Positions 61,404 to 64,000 of a stretch of DNA of 64,000 bases are shown one piece after another (the first letter of the stretch is position 1; each line of letters begins with the position of its first letter). The position numbers were made by a program, and so were the translations under genes. Origin of the DNA: an uncultured Oscillospiraceae bacterium (GTDB taxonomy: Bacteria > Bacillota > Clostridia > Oscillospirales > Oscillospiraceae); assembly GCA_934565795.1 (NCBI GenBank), contig CAKTIM010000008.1, forward strand, positions 1-64,000, written 5' to 3'. A model generated the notes under the pieces. The model was not told the origin of the DNA. It saw nothing but the letters and a program-made list of their open reading frames with translations, and did not search any database.

Positions 61404-61770
61404 CATAACCTCCCCTGAAAGGGGAGGCGGCGCATCGCGCCGGAGGGGTTTCGCGGTACGCAGAATACCATCTGGAATGCACCAAGGCGAATTCGCACAG
61501 ACCAAGCCCCAAGCGCCCCTGAAAGGGGAGCTGCCGCCGCAGCGGCTGAGGGGTGCGGTGAATACTTACGTTTTGCCAAGACTTTGGCGAATCCGTACAA
61601 TTCAAAACAAACATACTACGTATTCGCCCGGGATTTCATAAAAACTCTACTGCCTACCGCGCAACCCCTCAGTCAGCCCCGTTGGGGCTGCCAGCTCAGC
61701 TTTGCATTAAGCAGCTGTACGCCATTCTACGAATGGCTACACCTGCTAAACCTTTCAGGGGAGCCAGGGG
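61404..61770. repeat. Second repeat family island (copy B)
   Basis: Several CTCCCCTGAAAGGGGAG-type units, CTGCCGCCGCAGCGGCTGAGG and, at 61693-61764 in reverse, the 70-bp unit also found at 52338. The left part begins next to the MFS start and the right part forms the last codons of the phospholipase-like gene. Confidence 0.75.
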
Positions 61771-62554
61771 CTTCGTAGCCGCTGAAATTGGGGTCGAATT
61801 CGGGGCCGAAGGGGGTGCCGCCCGCGAGGTGGTTGCTTAGCTGGGCGGCCAGGACGGCGTAATTTTCAAGCGCCTGGTCATACAGGGCGTCCAGCTGGCC
61901 GATCAATTGGGTGCAGCGATGGTTGGGACGGGTGTACATCACCATCTGCCCGCCGTATTCCCCGCCCAGGCTGAGGATGGCATGCAGCAGGCGGCGGTTC
62001 TTCATGGTCATGGCCCGGAAAACGGCGGCCATCACATGAATGCTCCGGCGGACGGTGTAGGCCGTGGCGGGGGGATAGAAGCCGGCCACAGTGACGCATT
62101 CGCCCCAGGTCAGCCGCAGGGGCTTTCCCAGATTCTGCCGGTAGGGCGGCTCCTTCCCGTCCCGTGCCAGCAGCACCCGGTCAAATTCCGTCTCCAGCTC
62201 CGTGTGGCCGGGGTTTTTCCCGGCAGTGGCCCGGACGATCAGCGGATGGCACAGAGAATCCAGCGCATAATGGCACAGCACGCCGTAGAGGTAGACCAAG
62301 GCCCCCTCGGAGGGCGCGTCGGCGTAGTGCGTCGCCGCCCGCTGGAAAAACTCCCGGCCGGACAGATTGTGGAACCAGCCGCCCAGGCTTCCCATCTGCG
62401 TCCTCCACAGCGGCTGATAGAAAAAGAAGAAGTCCGGCCCCTGCACCCCCACGTCAAACAGCTGGGGGAATCGCTGGATCGACCGGCGCACCCCCTCCGG
62501 CAGCAATTTCGCCGCCTGATGTCCAAAGCGGGTGTGTGCATAAATCGACGGCAA
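61727..62554 (-). CDS. Zinc-dependent phospholipase C-like protein
   Basis: This 275-residue protein has the N-terminal pattern PSIYAHTRFGHQAAK and a His/Asp cluster in YLYGVLCHYALDSLCHPLI (about 90-108), and a later FDRVLLARDG segment, as in the zinc-dependent phospholipase C family. No signal peptide is seen, so a cytosolic role is likely. Translation starts at TTG 62554, six nt after GGAGGTGA; no ATG fits. The last 12 residues (SPERFSRCSHS and stop) are encoded by repeat DNA. Confidence 0.8.
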   Translation of the reverse strand: MPSIYAHTRFGHQAAKLLPEGVRRSIQRFPQLFDVGVQGPDFFFFYQPLWRTQMGSLGGWFHNLSGREFFQRAATHYADAPSEGALVYLYGVLCHYALDSLCHPLIVRATAGKNPGHTELETEFDRVLLARDGKEPPYRQNLGKPLRLTWGECVTVAGFYPPATAYTVRRSIHVMAAVFRAMTMKNRRLLHAILSLGGEYGGQMVMYTRPNHRCTQLIGQLDALYDQALENYAVLAAQLSNHLAGGTPFGPEFDPNFSGYEAPGSPERFSRCSHS

Positions 62555-62735
62555 AAAACATCACCTCCAAGTCCCCCCTCCACCCAATCCAGGCGCAGGC
62601 AGGCACCAAATTAAGGCTATTTTACAACATCTTCCCCGATTTGACCAGAGCCAATCGGGAATTTTTTTATCTTTTTGATTCGTTGAAATGGCCCCGGAGG
62701 GGTGATATAATGAAAGCTGCTTAGCTTCCCCCCGC

Positions 62736-63160
62736 GTAGGGGCGGATACCAGCCGCCCGCAACGTCGCGGAATTGAGTTGTCGGTTGAATGGATATCACC
62801 AAAGGTTTCTGAGTTCGTAGGGGGCGGCAATTTGTCGCCCCGCCATGTACCGGGATTGAGCGGTTTGTCTGTACAGCTCACGTTCGTTGGCTTTCGGGCG
62901 GCTGGTATCCGATGAATCAATTGTATGATTGTCACTGGCAATCATTGATATTCTGATTTGCTGCGCGGAGCACCACCCCAAGGGAAGCTTTTGGAGGTAG
63001 CGGAAGCCGCTTCCGTTCATCGGACTGCTACCGGGGTGGCAACGTTGCGGAGCGGCAGATTGCCGCCCCCTACGAACTCAAAGACTTTTGGCGGCTTCCA
63101 CGCAACCGGCAGCTCAGGCTCGGTACGTGGCGGGCGGCTGGTATCCGCCCCTACGGATCA
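62736..63160. repeat. Composite repeat island 13
   Basis: Units in both orientations with a nested, chimeric element at 62912-62975. No gene is seen in it. Confidence 0.85.
62912..62975 (-). mobile_element. Nested 64-nt palindromic element, copy 10 (chimeric flanks)
   Basis: In element orientation it follows CCCTTGGGG but is followed by CGGATACCAGCC, so it joins two different repeat units, as copy 6 does. Confidence 0.75.
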
Positions 63161-63201
63161 TTCAACGCAACACATCAACCAACACGAAAGGAGTCATCTC
63201 T

Positions 63202-64000
63202 ATGGCGACTGAGAAATTATATTATGCGGATTCCCACCGCAGTACATTTGAGGCGCAGGTGCTGTCCTGCTGTCAGACGGACAAGGGGTGGGAGGTCATA
63301 TTGGACGCTACCTGCTTTTATCCTGAGGGGGGCGGGCAAGCGGCGGATACCGGGGCGCTGGGGGATGCGCGGGTGCTGGATACGCGGGAGCGGGGGGAGG
63401 AGATCGTCCACCTGTGCGATCGGCCTTTGACACCCAGCAGCCGGGTTGTCGGGCGGATCGACTGGGAGCCGCGGTTCCGGCGGATGCAGCAGCATTCCGG
63501 GGAGCACATCGTCTCCGGCATCCTGCACCGGCGCTACGGGGTGAGCAACACCGGCTTCCACATGGGCCAGGAGCGGACGGTGATCGATTTTGACGGTGTG
63601 ATCCCCCCGGAGGCGCTGCCGGAGATCGAGGCGGAGGCCAACCGGGCGGTATGGCATAATATTCCCATCCGCTGCTGGTATCCCAGCCCGGAGGCGCTGC
63701 CCGCCATCCCCTATCGCAGCAAGAAGGCACTGGCATGGCCGGTGCGGATCGTGGAGGTTCCCGGCTTCGATATCTGCGCCTGCTGCGGCACCCACGTAGC
63801 CGCCACAGGGGAAATCGGACTGATCAAGCTCTACTCCTCCGTCCCGTTCCGAGGCGGCAGCCGGATTGAAATGGCCTGCGGCGCGCAGGCGCTGGAATAT
63901 CTGAACCGGGTGCTGGCCCAGAGCACGGCGGCCTCCCACATTTTCTCCGTCCCGGCGGATCAGGTGGGCCGGGCGGCGGAGAGCTTCAGCGCCCAGCTGG
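63202..64000 (+). CDS. AlaX-type alanyl-tRNA editing protein (partial, runs off the window)
   Basis: The 5' 266 codons of an alanyl-tRNA editing protein that removes mischarged serine or glycine. Zinc ligands are in QQHSGEHIVSG (HxxxH, about residues 96-106) and CACCGTHVAATGEIG (about 193-207), and the N-terminal ATCFYPEGGGQAADTGAL is the editing-domain signature. It resembles long AlaX forms with a C-terminal DHHA1 domain, which would lie beyond 64000. ATG 63202 follows GAAAGGAG by 9 nt. Confidence 0.9.
   Translation, partial: MATEKLYYADSHRSTFEAQVLSCCQTDKGWEVILDATCFYPEGGGQAADTGALGDARVLDTRERGEEIVHLCDRPLTPSSRVVGRIDWEPRFRRMQQHSGEHIVSGILHRRYGVSNTGFHMGQERTVIDFDGVIPPEALPEIEAEANRAVWHNIPIRCWYPSPEALPAIPYRSKKALAWPVRIVEVPGFDICACCGTHVAATGEIGLIKLYSSVPFRGGSRIEMACGAQALEYLNRVLAQSTAASHIFSVPADQVGRAAESFSAQL

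Noticed and set aside
84..63160. The repeat islands as CRISPR arrays
   Set aside because: Units are palindromic, vary in spacing and orientation, lack uniform unique spacers, and no cas gene is present.

Overview
The window reads as chromosomal DNA of a high-GC, Gram-positive anaerobe of the class Clostridia, most likely an Oscillospiraceae/Ruminococcaceae-type gut bacterium. The evidence is a T-box leader, NrdR, signal peptidase II, a YesM-type kinase, an ECF S component, a MsmX-type shared ABC ATPase, an A-type flavodiiron protein and a Firmicutes-style ethanolamine (eut) microcompartment locus with PduL and EutT. The name is inference from gene content and base composition; no ribosomal RNA is present.

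Layout. 788-9709: an M18 aminopeptidase, then a LacI regulator divergent from a catabolic operon (DMT permease, CUT1 ABC binding protein and two permeases, nucleoside hydrolase, ribokinase) behind a consensus promoter with a LacI-type operator. 10027-15893: a MsmX-type ATPase that can supply the missing energy subunit, an SdpI-like protein with nrdR, an unknown membrane protein, lspA-rluD, and a serine acetyltransferase. 16896-20555: an orphan YesM-type kinase followed by a wall- or membrane-anchored surface protein with a duplicated domain. 20693-26499: a four-gene minus-strand operon (FliB-like, AEC transporter, sbcD, sbcC). 26674-27474: a DivIVA-like coiled-coil protein and tRNA-Arg(CCG). 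28408-39581: a twelve-gene minus-strand ethanolamine locus (eutG, eutA, eutC, eutL, a 1-kb repeat island, eutM, eutT, eutB, eutE, pduL, a conserved unknown, eutN, eutH). 39719-42530: a small membrane ORF with ruvCAB and a zinc-ribbon protein. 43160-46052: T-box-controlled metNIQ. 46109-48788: a truncated radical-SAM relic, a DnaA-box cluster, coaBC and coaX. 49657-54332: flavodiiron protein, fructokinase-like kinase, dapH, a Cys-rich 49-residue peptide and an acyl-ACP thioesterase. 54915-59084: htrA, a sensor kinase, a repeat island and its response regulator. 59407-64000: ECF S component, UMF1-type MFS transporter, a zinc-dependent phospholipase C-like protein and the start of an AlaX-type editing protein.

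The most striking non-genic signal is repetitive. Thirteen intergenic islands share a composite palindromic repeat with GGGGCGGATA.CAGCCGCCC and GGGGTCGGCAA..TTGCCGACCCC hairpins. Inside them sits a second, independent 64-65 nt palindromic element. Ten copies are present, each directly 3' of GGGG and, where an empty copy can be compared, without target duplication. Two copies join halves of different repeats, which implies recombination. Repeat islands split the eut locus and a two-component system, and repeats supply the stop codons of two genes.

Cooperation between genes. The eut locus encodes uptake (EutH), cofactor supply (EutT), lyase and reactivase (EutBC, EutA), aldehyde oxidation to acyl-CoA and acyl phosphate (EutE, PduL), aldehyde reduction (EutG) and shell (EutL, EutM, EutN). 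The nucleoside cluster would import a riboside, split it and phosphorylate ribose. Other loci are ordinary housekeeping.
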